The notes beneath the pieces are model-generated. The model was not told the origin of the DNA. It did no database searches and saw nothing but the letters and a program-made list of their open reading frames with translations. 39,552 nt of DNA from RGIG4140 sp045638265 (GTDB taxonomy: Bacteria; Pseudomonadota; Alphaproteobacteria; CAAHEQ01; UBA3637). The position numbers and the translations under genes were made by a program. The stretch lies in assembly GCA_045638265.1 (NCBI GenBank), contig JAZUBA010000017.1, forward strand, positions 1-39,552. The letters run 5' to 3'. How positions within the stretch are numbered: position 1 is the first letter of the stretch; each line of letters begins with the position of its first letter. Shown one piece after another: positions 1 through 8,378 of this stretch.

Positions 1-2287
1 TGGTGCAGTTGGCGGGATTGTAGATCCCGATAATCCGAATGGACCGGCATTAGAACCATGTGTAGATGAAGAAGATTGTCCGCAGGAATGTGGGGGAGCT
101 GTATGCGATCCTGAAACAATGACATGTCGTGATGCCTGTGTAGGAACAGACAAGCCATTCTGTATGCGAGCAAGTGGTATATGTGTAGAATGTAAAATAA
201 ATGAAGATTGTCAACACAAGGGACGGGGTTGGATTTGTGATGAATCAAACAACACTTGTACAGAGATGAAAAAAACATGTCCAGAGGGTACGTTCCGTAG
301 TCAAAACGGAGCGTGTATTAGCTGTGATAATGGCAGTAATTTTATTGTATACCATGACGGACAAGGGTTCCCTGATACGAGTGATGAAGTTGATGGTTAT
401 ACTATGTGTTCTCAATGTGAAGCAGCGGGTACAAAACGTTGGCAAGGGGATTTGACAGACGAAGAAGGAAAAGCTTATTGTTCCTTTATGTGCACGGAAG
501 GATATTCTTATCAATCAGTGAATAATGGGTGTATTCCATGTTCAAATATGGGTGGATATCAAATTTCAAATGATGCTGTTTCAAAAGCTCAGTGTTTGGC
601 TTGTGAAGGACATATGTGGTATTTTTCCGGAGCATGGCCTAGTGGTTTAATTTGTGATACAGACAGATGTATAAATGGTACTAATTTTATGCAGTTTAAG
701 CATCATGGTAATGGTAACAATCCAGGCGTATGTGAATCGTGTAATTCAGCTGGGCGTTTTCTTATTGGGTCTAGTAATAACAATTCAGAAAAAAATACAA
801 CATTCTTTACAGATAAGTGCATAGCGTGTGGTAATCATTTTATGGCGGACGGATACTGTTATAAACATTGTGAACAACCTAAAAATGGTGATGAACAAAT
901 TGAAATTTGTAAAGCAAATCCTAAAGACGAACGTTGTACAAGAAAGTGGCAGAATGCAGATGGTACATGTTTTAGTTGTAATGCTGTAACAACATCGAAC
1001 AGTATTAATATTGCAAATCAAAAAGAAGAATTAGAAGCTTTGTGTGTTGCTTGTGGTCGTAAAGTAGAGAGTGGTTATTGTATTTTAGAACAAAAAAAAG
1101 AAGATTGCCCACAAGGTCAATTCTTGGGTAAGGATAATGTTTGCAGAAGTTGTGATAAAACAACATCAAGTGTTATAATTGTATCAGAAGATATTTCTGG
1201 CTGTGAATCGCGTTGTAGAAAAAATGAAAATGGTGAATATGATGAAAATGGTACAATTTTAACTCGGGAAACATTTGTCAATAAACAAAATGGATTGGTA
1301 TGTCGTCCGGTTTGTGCTGAAAATTACATTAATAATTCGGGAGGAACATGTGTTTCATGTGGTAGTACATCATCTACTTCTTCAATCACAATTGATTTAA
1401 ATGCAAAAAGTGATTGTGATGAAAAATGTTCTAATCGAACATCAAACTGGGCACGTACAGAATGGGGAACACAACGATATTGTGTGATGGCTGAATGTCC
1501 TAATACAGAAACAACCAGATATTTTAAAACAAGAACAGGTGTTTGTGTTTCTTGTACTCGTACAAACAATGGGGATGATGATGCTGCTGAAAATGCTGAG
1601 GCTAGGAGTTTATGCCATGCTTGTGGAACACGTATAATTGTAAAACATTCAGGGGGTGCAGATATGTGTCGCCTTGCTGATCCAGGAGTAAGTGGTATTT
1701 GTAATAGTGTTGGTAATGAAAATTATGACAATGCAAATTTAACAGCTAATATCAGAGCTGTTGCTGAACCTTATATTAATGGTAATAATGATGGGATTTA
1801 TTATAGAGCAAATGATGGTTTCTGTCGGAGATGTGATGCGGATACATCTTATGCTACGACATTAGCTCAATGTGCATCATGTAAGAATAGACGTTATGAG
1901 GGTGGAACCTGTTCAAAAGGGCTTTGTGAAGAGGGTAAACAATTTTTAAATACCAGTTTGGCCTGTGTAACTTGTACAAGTAAAAATGTTGCCATAGATC
2001 CTGCAAAAGAAAATATGTGTTCTTTGTGTGATAACAGACGTATGTTAACCACAGGATTTGAAGAGCAAAAGAATTTAGCAGGGTTGTGTGTTGAAGAATG
2101 TAGCGGTGCACAATGGCAAGGTAAAAATGGAACATGTTATTTCTGTAATGAAACAAAAATGGTTGAAATCGGTACTGATGCAGAATCAATTAATATGTGT
2201 CAAACGGTATGCGGTCGGGAAGTTATCGAAATTAAAAACACTGATTCAGTAGTCATTGGTTATAAATGTGCTCCAAAATCAGAATAG
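1..2287 (+). CDS. Large cysteine-rich, probably surface protein (5' end outside window)
   Basis: The reading frame is open from the left edge of the window (first full codon at base 2), so the ATG at 119 is internal and the start lies upstream. About 760 residues are visible. They are built from repeated modules with at least 18 C-x2-C pairs, usually a 'G-x-C-x2-C' followed 20-40 residues later by another 'C-x2-C', separated by Asn/Thr/Ser-rich stretches. There is no membrane segment in the visible part and the protein ends '...KCAPKSE'. The same layout, including a 'C-V-E-C ... C-P-x-G' stretch and a similar C-terminus (ECKPA), occurs in the complete protein at 38055-39356, which carries a type IV prepilin leader. 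By homology this one probably has such a leader too (inference). Likely role: exported, disulfide-bonded surface or adhesin-like protein. The specific function is unknown. A strong terminator follows. Confidence 0.8.
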   Translation, partial: GAVGGIVDPDNPNGPALEPCVDEEDCPQECGGAVCDPETMTCRDACVGTDKPFCMRASGICVECKINEDCQHKGRGWICDESNNTCTEMKKTCPEGTFRSQNGACISCDNGSNFIVYHDGQGFPDTSDEVDGYTMCSQCEAAGTKRWQGDLTDEEGKAYCSFMCTEGYSYQSVNNGCIPCSNMGGYQISNDAVSKAQCLACEGHMWYFSGAWPSGLICDTDRCINGTNFMQFKHHGNGNNPGVCESCNSAGRFLIGSSNNNSEKNTTFFTDKCIACGNHFMADGYCYKHCEQPKNGDEQIEICKANPKDERCTRKWQNADGTCFSCNAVTTSNSINIANQKEELEALCVACGRKVESGYCILEQKKEDCPQGQFLGKDNVCRSCDKTTSSVIIVSEDISGCESRCRKNENGEYDENGTILTRETFVNKQNGLVCRPVCAENYINNSGGTCVSCGSTSSTSSITIDLNAKSDCDEKCSNRTSNWARTEWGTQRYCVMAECPNTETTRYFKTRTGVCVSCTRTNNGDDDAAENAEARSLCHACGTRIIVKHSGGADMCRLADPGVSGICNSVGNENYDNANLTANIRAVAEPYINGNNDGIYYRANDGFCRRCDADTSYATTLAQCASCKNRRYEGGTCSKGLCEEGKQFLNTSLACVTCTSKNVAIDPAKENMCSLCDNRRMLTTGFEEQKNLAGLCVEECSGAQWQGKNGTCYFCNETKMVEIGTDAESINMCQTVCGREVIEIKNTDSVVIGYKCAPKSE

Positions 2288-2296
2288 TATGTCATT

Positions 2297-2334
2297 AAAA
2301 AAAATCGGTTGACATTTGTCAGCCGATTTTTTTT
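2297..2334 (+). terminator. Rho-independent terminator after cysteine-rich gene
   Basis: Two 17-base arms (2297-2313 and 2318-2334) pair with one G:U and a 4-base ATTT loop. The core is TCGGTTGAC/GTCAGCCGA. The left arm begins with eight A and the right arm ends with eight T, so it could act on both strands, but no converging gene lies directly to the right. Confidence 0.9.
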
Positions 2335-2447
2335 ACTGTTTTTTACTCAAAGTATGATGGAAAAGTGTTTTTTGTAGTGGTGTTGGTAAGAAAAAGGATG
2401 TATATTTATCGGGGTGTCATTTTTTTTTGAAAAATTGAAAAAAAAAC

Positions 2448-2476
2448 TTGTAATGAGTTTAAAAAAAAGCTAGTCT
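2448..2476 (+). promoter_or_regulatory. Possible sigma-70 promoter of ssb
   Basis: A TTGTAA box and a TAGTCT box are 17 bases apart, about 60 bases upstream of ssb. The match is modest. The rest of 2335-2533 is AT-rich, and I see no gene in it. Confidence 0.35.
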
Positions 2477-2539
2477 AACAACAAGCGTTTTTGTAAAAAA
2501 CAGCATTATTTTTTATTTAAAGAAGAAAGGAAAATGACA

Positions 2540-3016
2540 ATGGCAGGTAGTATGAATAAAGTTATTTTGGTTGGTAATTTGGGTCGTGATCCCGAAATTC
2601 GTCATACCAATTCAGGACAAAAGATTGCAAATCTTTCTGTGGCAACTTCTGATACTTGGAAAGATAAAAACGGTGAACGTCAAGAACGGACAGAATGGCA
2701 TCGTGTTGTTGTTTTTAATTCTAATTTGGCTGATTTTACAGAACGTTATTTGAAAAAAGGTTCAAAAGTTTATGTAGAAGGTGCTTTGCAAACACGCAAA
2801 TATACTGATCCAAGCGGTGTTGATAAATATACAACAGAAGTTGTGTTGGGCGCTTTCAGAGGTGAGTTAATTGTGTTAGAAGCTCGTGGTGAAAACGGTG
2901 GTTCCAATATGGGTGGCGGTTTTGCTTCATCAGACAATTCTAATGCTTCTTCCGGTTGGGATGCAACACCACTTTCTAACGGAACAGACTCTTTTGATGA
3001 TGAAATTCCGTTTTAA
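2540..3016 (+). CDS. ssb: Single-stranded DNA-binding protein
   Basis: SSB binds ssDNA during replication, repair and recombination and recruits partners through its C-terminal tip. The OB-fold begins MAGSMNKVILVGNLGRDPE, the usual opening of alphaproteobacterial SSBs, and spans roughly residues 5-110. A Gly/Asn/Ser-rich linker follows and then the acidic tip DDEIPF, which is intact. I place the start at 2540 rather than at the in-frame ATG at 2534: AGGA (2528-2531) is 8 bases from 2540 but only 2 bases from 2534, and family members start with MAGS. Length is 158 residues, normal for the family. It lies upstream of gyrA (76-base gap with a small hairpin at 3044-3059 that lacks a T-run), an arrangement common in alphaproteobacteria. 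The two are probably co-transcribed. Confidence 0.97.
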   Translation: MAGSMNKVILVGNLGRDPEIRHTNSGQKIANLSVATSDTWKDKNGERQERTEWHRVVVFNSNLADFTERYLKKGSKVYVEGALQTRKYTDPSGVDKYTTEVVLGAFRGELIVLEARGENGGSNMGGGFASSDNSNASSGWDATPLSNGTDSFDDEIPF

Positions 3017-3092
3017 GAATATCGGATTATAAACAGATGGTTTAGACATTTATATGTCTGCATGAATGTGAAATATAAAAGAAAGTAAAACT

Positions 3093-5900
3093 ATGACAGA
3101 AGAAAATATCATCAAGACAACATCGTCAGATGTTATGTTGACGCCAATTGAAGATGAAATGCGTAAATCATATTTAGATTATGCGATGAGCGTTATTGTT
3201 TCTCGGGCATTGCCAGATGTGCGAGACGGTTTGAAACCAGTTCATCGGCGTATTTTATTCTCAATGAATGAAAATGGTTATGATTATAATAAACCATTCC
3301 GTAAATCTGCCCGTATCGTCGGGGATGTTATGGGTAAGTATCACCCACATGGTGATAGTTCAATTTACGAAGCAATGGTTCGTATGGCTCAAACCTTCTC
3401 TATGCGTGTGCCGTTAATTAGTTCACAAGGAAACTTTGGTTCTATGGACGGTGATAAAGCTGCTGCTATGCGTTATACAGAAGCTCGTTTGGCTCAAACA
3501 GCACATTGGTTGTTGGAAGATATTGATCAAGATACGGTTGATTTTAGACCAAACTATGATGAAACCTGTCAAGAACCAGAGGTTTTGCCGGCACGTTTTC
3601 CGAATATTCTTGTCAACGGATCAGGGGGTATTGCCGTTGGTATGGCAACAAATATGCCACCACATAATTTAGGTGAAGTTTTATCTGCCTGTATTGCGAT
3701 GATTGATAATCCGTCATTGACATCTGATGAATTAATGCAATATATTCCGGCGCCGGATTTTCCGACAGGTGGTATTATTCTTGGTCGGGGTGGTGCTCGT
3801 TCTGCCTATACAACGGGTCGTGGTTCCGTTATTATGCGTGGACGTTGTTCCATTGAAGAAATTAAGAAAGATAAGACGGCTATTATCGTAACTGAAATTC
3901 CGTATCAGGTCAATAAGGCGCAAATGATTGTCCGTATTGCTGAATTGGTTAAAGATAAAGTCATTGAAGGTATTTCAGATTTACGAGACGAATCAGATCG
4001 CCAAGGTGTTCGGGTTGTGATTGAGTTAAAACGTGATGCACATCCGGAAGTTGTTTTAAATCAATTATATAAATATACACCGTTACAAACAAGTTTCGGT
4101 ATGAATATGTTGGCATTGAACAACGGTAGACCTGAATTAATGACGTTGCAATCCATTATTTCAGCCTTTATTCAGTTCAGAGAAGAAGTTGTTCGTCGCA
4201 GAACGGTTTATCAACTGAATAAGGCAAGGGACAGAGCACACGTTTTGGTCGGTTTAGCTATTGCAGTTGTGAACTTGGATAATGTGATTGAAATGATTAA
4301 ATCTTCACCGGATTCAACTGTTGCCCGTAATCGTTTGATGGAAACAAGATGGGATGCAGCAGATGTATCGGCTCTTATTGATTTAATTGATGAACCAGGA
4401 CGTAAAGTTGTTGATGGTTATTATATGCTTTCTGAAGCACAGGCTCGTGCTATTTTGGATTTAAAATTACAACGTTTGACAGGTTTAGAACGAGATAAAG
4501 TGCATGGTGAAGTCGGAGAATTAGCCGGATTAATTAAAGGTTATTTATCAACTTTGGCCTCTCGTGAAAAAATTTATGCCATTATTCGTGAAGAATTTGA
4601 AGTCTTAAAAGCTCAATATCCGGATGGCAGACGTACAACAATTGAAGATGCTGAATTTGAGCAGGATATGGAAGATTTAATTCCACGAGAATCAATGGTT
4701 GTTACCGTTTCTAACAATGGTTATATTAAACGTGTGCCATTATCAACATATCGGGCTCAACATCGTGGTGGAAAAGGCAGAGCAGGGATGTCAACACGGG
4801 ATGAAGATCAGGTATCACAATTATTTGTTGCCTGTACACATAGTCCGTTGTTATTCTTCTCAACAAGAGGTATTGTTTATAAATTGAAAACATATCGTTT
4901 GCCGGAAGGTTCACCACAATCATTAGGTAAGGCATTGATTAACTTATTGCCATTACAACAAGGTGAGACGATTTCTACAATTTTAACATTGCCGGAAGAT
5001 GAAACAGCTTGTGAAAATCAAACCGTTATTTTTGCAACAGCCAGCGGTAATGTACGTCGTAATCGTTTGAGTGATTTCTATAATGTTCAGTCAAACGGTA
5101 AAATTGCTATGAAATTAGATGAAGGGGATACGCTTATCGGTGTTCAGATTTGCAATGAAGAACACGACGTTGTGTTAGCGGCAGCCGGTGGTAAATGTGT
5201 TCGTTTCCCTGTTGCTGATTTGCGTATTTTTGAATCACGTGCTTCAACTGGTGTTCGTGGTATGAAACTGGCTGATGGAGATAAAGTTATTTCTATGTCG
5301 GTTGTAAAGCATGCTAAAGCTGAAATTGAAAAACGGGATGCGTATTTGAAAGAATCTGCTGCTCGTCGTCGTTTGGCTGGTCAGGAAGTTGAAGGAGATA
5401 CGATTGATGTTGAAACAACGGAAACAACAACGGTTTTAACAGCGGAAGAATTTGATAAAATGGCGCAAGATGAAGAGTTTATTTTAACCATTACGGACAA
5501 AGGTTATGGTAAACGCTCAAGTGCTTATGAATATCGGATTACAGCTCGTGGTACCTCTGGTGTTGTCAGTATTAAAACGGATGAAGGCAAACGGAAGGCT
5601 GATGTTGTGGCAACAATGCCTGTTCCTGATGATGCGCATATTATGTTGGTAACAGACGGTGGTAAATTAATCCGTATGAAAGTCAGCGATATTCGTATTG
5701 CCGGACGGAGTACAATGGGTGTTATCTTATTCCGTTTGGACAATGACGAGAAAGTTGTATCTGCTACATGTATTACGGATATTGAAGATGAAACGGAAGA
5801 AATAGTTGCATCTGAAAACATTTCTGTTTCAGAAACAACGATGTTATCAGATGTTGTAACGAGTGAAGCCCCGATTTTATCAGACGAACCGGCAGAATAA
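3093..5900 (+). CDS. gyrA: DNA gyrase subunit A
   Basis: This is the type II topoisomerase subunit that cuts and rejoins DNA and, with GyrB, introduces negative supercoils. The catalytic tyrosine is Y128 (in MRYTEARL). The quinolone-resistance region has S89 and E93 at the positions of E. coli S83 and D87, so the first is the susceptible-type residue and the second is a natural Glu. The GyrA box QHRGGKG at 556-562 separates gyrase from ParC, and the C-terminal pinwheel domain follows. At 935 residues it is long but typical for alphaproteobacterial GyrA, which carry an insertion in the C-terminal domain (here a charged segment near residues 745-790, with 'ESAARRRLAGQE') and an acidic tail. It shares an apparent unit with ssb and is closed by a terminator at 5907. 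In many relatives coaD follows gyrA; it is absent here. Confidence 0.98.
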   Translation: MTEENIIKTTSSDVMLTPIEDEMRKSYLDYAMSVIVSRALPDVRDGLKPVHRRILFSMNENGYDYNKPFRKSARIVGDVMGKYHPHGDSSIYEAMVRMAQTFSMRVPLISSQGNFGSMDGDKAAAMRYTEARLAQTAHWLLEDIDQDTVDFRPNYDETCQEPEVLPARFPNILVNGSGGIAVGMATNMPPHNLGEVLSACIAMIDNPSLTSDELMQYIPAPDFPTGGIILGRGGARSAYTTGRGSVIMRGRCSIEEIKKDKTAIIVTEIPYQVNKAQMIVRIAELVKDKVIEGISDLRDESDRQGVRVVIELKRDAHPEVVLNQLYKYTPLQTSFGMNMLALNNGRPELMTLQSIISAFIQFREEVVRRRTVYQLNKARDRAHVLVGLAIAVVNLDNVIEMIKSSPDSTVARNRLMETRWDAADVSALIDLIDEPGRKVVDGYYMLSEAQARAILDLKLQRLTGLERDKVHGEVGELAGLIKGYLSTLASREKIYAIIREEFEVLKAQYPDGRRTTIEDAEFEQDMEDLIPRESMVVTVSNNGYIKRVPLSTYRAQHRGGKGRAGMSTRDEDQVSQLFVACTHSPLLFFSTRGIVYKLKTYRLPEGSPQSLGKALINLLPLQQGETISTILTLPEDETACENQTVIFATASGNVRRNRLSDFYNVQSNGKIAMKLDEGDTLIGVQICNEEHDVVLAAAGGKCVRFPVADLRIFESRASTGVRGMKLADGDKVISMSVVKHAKAEIEKRDAYLKESAARRRLAGQEVEGDTIDVETTETTTVLTAEEFDKMAQDEEFILTITDKGYGKRSSAYEYRITARGTSGVVSIKTDEGKRKADVVATMPVPDDAHIMLVTDGGKLIRMKVSDIRIAGRSTMGVILFRLDNDEKVVSATCITDIEDETEEIVASENISVSETTMLSDVVTSEAPILSDEPAE

Positions 5901-5906
5901 AATCAC

Positions 5907-5939
5907 AGGGAAAGCCGTGAATGGCGGTTTTCCCTTTTT
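5907..5939 (+). terminator. Terminator after gyrA
   Basis: Arms 5907-5917 and 5925-5935 (AGGGAAAGCCG against CGGTTTTCCCT) pair with one G:U, with a 7-base loop and a T-run at 5935-5939. An ATG at 5921 that would extend the next gene lies inside this hairpin, which argues against using it. Confidence 0.8.
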
Positions 5940-5956
5940 CAACAAGGAGTTATATT

Positions 5957-6499
5957 ATGAAAAAATTATTATTAAGCTTAATAGCAGGATTATTTTTAAC
6001 AACACAAGCAGGAGCAAAAGAAATGGATAAAGAAAACACACTCTATTTAGATACAGAATACGGTCGTACGGTTATTGAACTCTACCCCGATGTTGCACCA
6101 AACCATGTTGCACGAATCAAAGAATTAACACGTCAGGGTTTTTATAATGGTGTTAAGTTCCATCGTGTTATTCCTGGTTTTATGGCACAAACAGGTGATC
6201 CGACGGGAACAGGTATGGGCGGTTCAGGTAAAAAATTGAATGCTGAATTTAACGATAAACACCATGGACGTGGTACTGTTTCAATGGCTCGTGCTAATGA
6301 TATTAACAGTGCAGACAGTCAATTTTTTATCTGTTTTGAAGATGCAGGATTTTTAGATGGTCAATATACGGTTTTCGGTCAAGTTGTTAGCGGTATGGAA
6401 GCCATTGATTCCCTTAAAGCAGGTACATCTGCAAATAATGGTAAGGTCGCCAATCCGGATATTATTGTCAAAATGCAAGTTGCAGCAGATGAAAAATAG
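5957..6499 (+). CDS. ppiA: Periplasmic cyclophilin-type peptidyl-prolyl isomerase
   Basis: The enzyme catalyses cis-trans isomerisation of X-Pro bonds, probably in periplasmic folding. The chosen start follows AAGGAG (5944-5949) by 7 bases and gives 180 residues. A signal peptide covers residues 1-20 (MKKLLLSLIA... ending AGA before KEMD). The cyclophilin core is clear: FHRVIPGFMAQTGD (68-81) with the catalytic Arg, TGTGMGGSG, SQFFIC and a final 'VFGQVVSG'. Phe stands where cyclosporin-sensitive forms have Trp. The longer frame starting at 5921 would begin within the gyrA terminator and would bury the signal peptide. In alphaproteobacteria a cyclophilin often follows gyrA-coaD; here coaD is missing. 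The symbol is given by the periplasmic type and is less certain than the function. Confidence 0.93.
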   Translation: MKKLLLSLIAGLFLTTQAGAKEMDKENTLYLDTEYGRTVIELYPDVAPNHVARIKELTRQGFYNGVKFHRVIPGFMAQTGDPTGTGMGGSGKKLNAEFNDKHHGRGTVSMARANDINSADSQFFICFEDAGFLDGQYTVFGQVVSGMEAIDSLKAGTSANNGKVANPDIIVKMQVAADEK

Positions 6500-6517
6500 G
6501 GTTTAAGTCGCCTTATA

Positions 6518-6548
6518 AAACGGGGAAACTGTTGTTTCTCCGTTTTTT
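6518..6548 (+). terminator. Terminator after cyclophilin gene
   Basis: Arms 6518-6529 (AAACGGGGAAAC) and 6534-6545 (GTTTCTCCGTTT) pair with one G:U around a TGTT loop, followed by T's to 6548. Confidence 0.85.
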
Positions 6549-6550
6549 TA

Positions 6551-6579
6551 TTGTTTTTTTGATAGACTTTTGTTAAACT
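6551..6579 (+). promoter_or_regulatory. Possible promoter of HD-domain gene
   Basis: TTGTTT and TAAACT are 17 bases apart, 22 bases upstream of the next start codon and just after the previous terminator. The placement is good but the boxes are weak. Confidence 0.3.
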
Positions 6580-6601
6580 GAAAATAACGAAAGGTTTTTG
6601 A

Positions 6602-7150
6602 ATGACAGAAAATAAAGTAAAAACAAATCCGATAGATATAATGAATATTAACGGTCAAATGAAAGCATTAAAGCGACGAGGATGGATTCAAAGAGGATGT
6701 TTACAAACGGAATCTGATGCCGAGCATTCTTGGGGTGTAGCTTTTTTGGCAATGATATATACGCCGAAAGAGTTAGATAAACTCAAATGTATTCAATTGG
6801 CGCTAGTGCACGATATTGTTGAAATAAAAACAGGAGATATTACGCCTCAAGATGATATTCTAGCAGAAGTTAAGCAACAAAGAGAATTGTTGGCTATGAG
6901 TGAATTGTCCTTTCAACTAAAACAATCTGAATTAAAGGAATTATTTGAAGAATACGAAAATAATCGGACAGCAGAAGCTCAATTTGTACGGGATTTAGAT
7001 AAGATAGATATGATTATGCAATGTCGGTATTTTATTGAAAAAGGTCAATTATCTGATGAGGCTTGGCTTGAATTTACATCTTATTCATCAAAAAAAATAC
7101 AAACAGAATTCGGACGATGCTTGTTTGAAGAGATTTGTATGGGAGATTAG
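6602..7150 (+). CDS. HD-domain hydrolase, YfbR/HDDC2-like 5'-deoxynucleotidase
   Basis: Proteins of this family are metal-dependent HD phosphohydrolases that remove phosphate from (deoxy)nucleoside monophosphates. The metal ligands are visible: H42 (in SDAEHSW), H70-D71 followed by E74 (LVHDIVEIKTGDITP) and D133 in 'DLDKID'. Length is 182 residues, as expected for a single HD_3 domain, and there is no signal peptide, so it acts in the cytoplasm. It stands alone between two terminators and converges on the tRNA-Leu gene. The family assignment is firm. The exact substrate is inferred from the YfbR/HDDC2 relatives and could differ. Confidence 0.82.
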   Translation: MTENKVKTNPIDIMNINGQMKALKRRGWIQRGCLQTESDAEHSWGVAFLAMIYTPKELDKLKCIQLALVHDIVEIKTGDITPQDDILAEVKQQRELLAMSELSFQLKQSELKELFEEYENNRTAEAQFVRDLDKIDMIMQCRYFIEKGQLSDEAWLEFTSYSSKKIQTEFGRCLFEEICMGD

Positions 7151-7174
7151 AAATAAGAATAAGATACAAACAAA

Positions 7175-7199
7175 AAAACCGCTCTTGTTGAGCGGTTTT
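7175..7199. terminator. Bidirectional terminator between HD gene and tRNA-Leu
   Basis: Perfect 10-bp stem (7175-7184 with 7190-7199; core ACCGCTC/GAGCGGT) with loop TTGTT. Seven A's precede it on the left and four T's end it on the right, so it serves the plus-strand HD gene and, with the better T-run, the minus-strand tRNA. Confidence 0.85.
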
Positions 7200-7205
7200 G
7201 ACTTT

Positions 7206-7292
7206 TGGTGCCCGAAAGAGGACTCGAACCTCCACACCTGTTACAGTATCAGCACCTGAAGCTGACGCGTCTACCAATTTCGCCATCCGGGC
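7206..7292 (-). tRNA. tRNA-Leu (anticodon CAG)
   Basis: Reading the minus strand, the gene starts GCCCGGATGGCG and ends GGGCACCA, with CCA encoded. The anticodon stem TCAGC/GCTGA encloses the loop TTCAGGT, giving anticodon CAG (reads CUG). A long class II variable arm with a CTGT/ACAG stem and the T-arm GAGG-TTCGAGT-CCTC are present. Length is 87 bases, normal for tRNA-Leu. A consensus promoter lies just upstream and a T-rich terminator downstream. Confidence 0.97.
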
Positions 7293-7306
7293 TTTTGTTA
7301 AGCAAT

Positions 7307-7335
7307 ATCTTACTAAAATATACGTTTTGTGTCAA
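7307..7335 (-). promoter_or_regulatory. Sigma-70 promoter of tRNA-Leu
   Basis: On the minus strand a perfect TTGACA (7330-7335) and TAAGAT (7307-7312) are separated by 17 bases. Transcription would begin a few bases before the mature tRNA 5' end at 7292, leaving a very short leader. Confidence 0.78.
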
Positions 7336-7436
7336 GATAAAATTAAAAAAACAGAAAATTTTGAGGGATTATGAAAAAATAAATTGTTTTTTGCAGAAAT
7401 TTATTCTAAACTACCAAAAAACAAAGGAGTATAATT

Positions 7437-8369
7437 ATGACAAAAAATACAGAAAAACAAATTCAAGAAACAACTCAAACAGTTGAAACAACTTCAACCG
7501 AAAAAATCGTTGATACATCATGGAAACGCTATTTGTTGCCGGAATTACATCCCGAAGGATGGAAAATTATGGCAATGATTGCCGGTCTTGTATTTTTAGT
7601 TGGTTTAACAGGTTGTTTCAAATATGGATTCATTATTACGTTGCCATTGTTAATTGCAGCTGTTGCTATTTATTTAAATCCGTCAAGAGAGTTGTATCAA
7701 AAAATTGACAATGCTATTACGGCTGTTCATCCACAAGGTTGGAAGCTCTTAACAATAACTGTTACAGGCATTGTTTTATTAGCAGGTTTGGTTTCTTTGT
7801 GTTGGAGTTGGTTTATCGGCTTGCCTGTTTTGGTATTCGGTTATTACTTTTTCCGTAATCCGACTCGTGAAACACCGCAAACACCTAATTTGATTATTGC
7901 TCCTGCTGATGGTATTGTTTTGAATATTAAAGATGTTGTTCCGCCAAAAGAATTGGGTTTGGGTGATGAACCATTACAACGTATCAGTATTTTTATGAGT
8001 GTTTTCAATGTTCATATTAATCGTTCACCTGTTACAGGTACAGTTGATGCTTTAAATTATCGTGAAGGTAAATTGGTCAGTGTTGCTGATAAGGATAGTG
8101 AAGATAATGAACGTCAGGAAATTTGTGTTGTTGCAGAAAACGGTCAACGGATCGGATTCGTACAAATTGCAGGATTAGTTGCCCGTCGGATTTATTGTCC
8201 GTTACAAATCGGTGATAAATTACAAGCCGGTCAGATTTTTGGATTGATTCGTTTTGGTAGTCGTTTAGATGTGTTTTTACCAAAAGGTGTACAACCAAAA
8301 GTATTGTTAGGCCAAATCGCTGTTGCCGGTGAAACAGTTTTAGCTGATATGAATGAATTGAACAAATAA
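7437..8369 (+). CDS. psd: Phosphatidylserine decarboxylase proenzyme with duplicated membrane module
   Basis: The enzyme converts phosphatidylserine to phosphatidylethanolamine at the inner membrane. The proenzyme cleaves itself between G274 and S275 (FGSR) to form the pyruvoyl group. The expected Asp/His/Ser triad is D158 (APADG), H193 (NVHINRSP) and S275. The short form of this enzyme has one N-terminal 'HPEGW...membrane hairpin...FFRNPxR' module. Here it occurs twice: residues 38-85 and 98-145, offset by exactly 60 residues (HPEGWK/HPQGWK and NPSRE/NPTRE). This makes the protein 310 residues instead of about 230. A polar Thr/Glu-rich leader of about 28 residues precedes it. The start follows AAAGGAG by 7 bases. 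pssA follows after 9 bases, so both steps of PE synthesis are in one operon. Confidence 0.94.
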   Translation: MTKNTEKQIQETTQTVETTSTEKIVDTSWKRYLLPELHPEGWKIMAMIAGLVFLVGLTGCFKYGFIITLPLLIAAVAIYLNPSRELYQKIDNAITAVHPQGWKLLTITVTGIVLLAGLVSLCWSWFIGLPVLVFGYYFFRNPTRETPQTPNLIIAPADGIVLNIKDVVPPKELGLGDEPLQRISIFMSVFNVHINRSPVTGTVDALNYREGKLVSVADKDSEDNERQEICVVAENGQRIGFVQIAGLVARRIYCPLQIGDKLQAGQIFGLIRFGSRLDVFLPKGVQPKVLLGQIAVAGETVLADMNELNK

Positions 8370-8378
8370 GGATAATCA

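Noticed and set aside
417..2287. Regular cysteine spacing considered as zinc-ribbon or rubredoxin repeats
   Set aside because: The spacing between pairs varies and the paralogue has a prepilin leader, so an exported disulfide protein fits better, though structure prediction should settle it.
3044..3059. AGACAT-TTAT-ATGTCT hairpin between ssb and gyrA
   Set aside because: Only 6 bp with no T-run. It is not a terminator, and the two genes are probably co-transcribed.
5921..5956. Upstream extension of the cyclophilin start
   Set aside because: The ATG is within the gyrA terminator hairpin and would place 12 residues before an otherwise perfect signal peptide.
7035..7286. Short frames on both strands around the tRNA-Leu gene
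   Set aside because: They overlap the HD gene, the bidirectional terminator and the tRNA. Their 'protein' is the translated tRNA.
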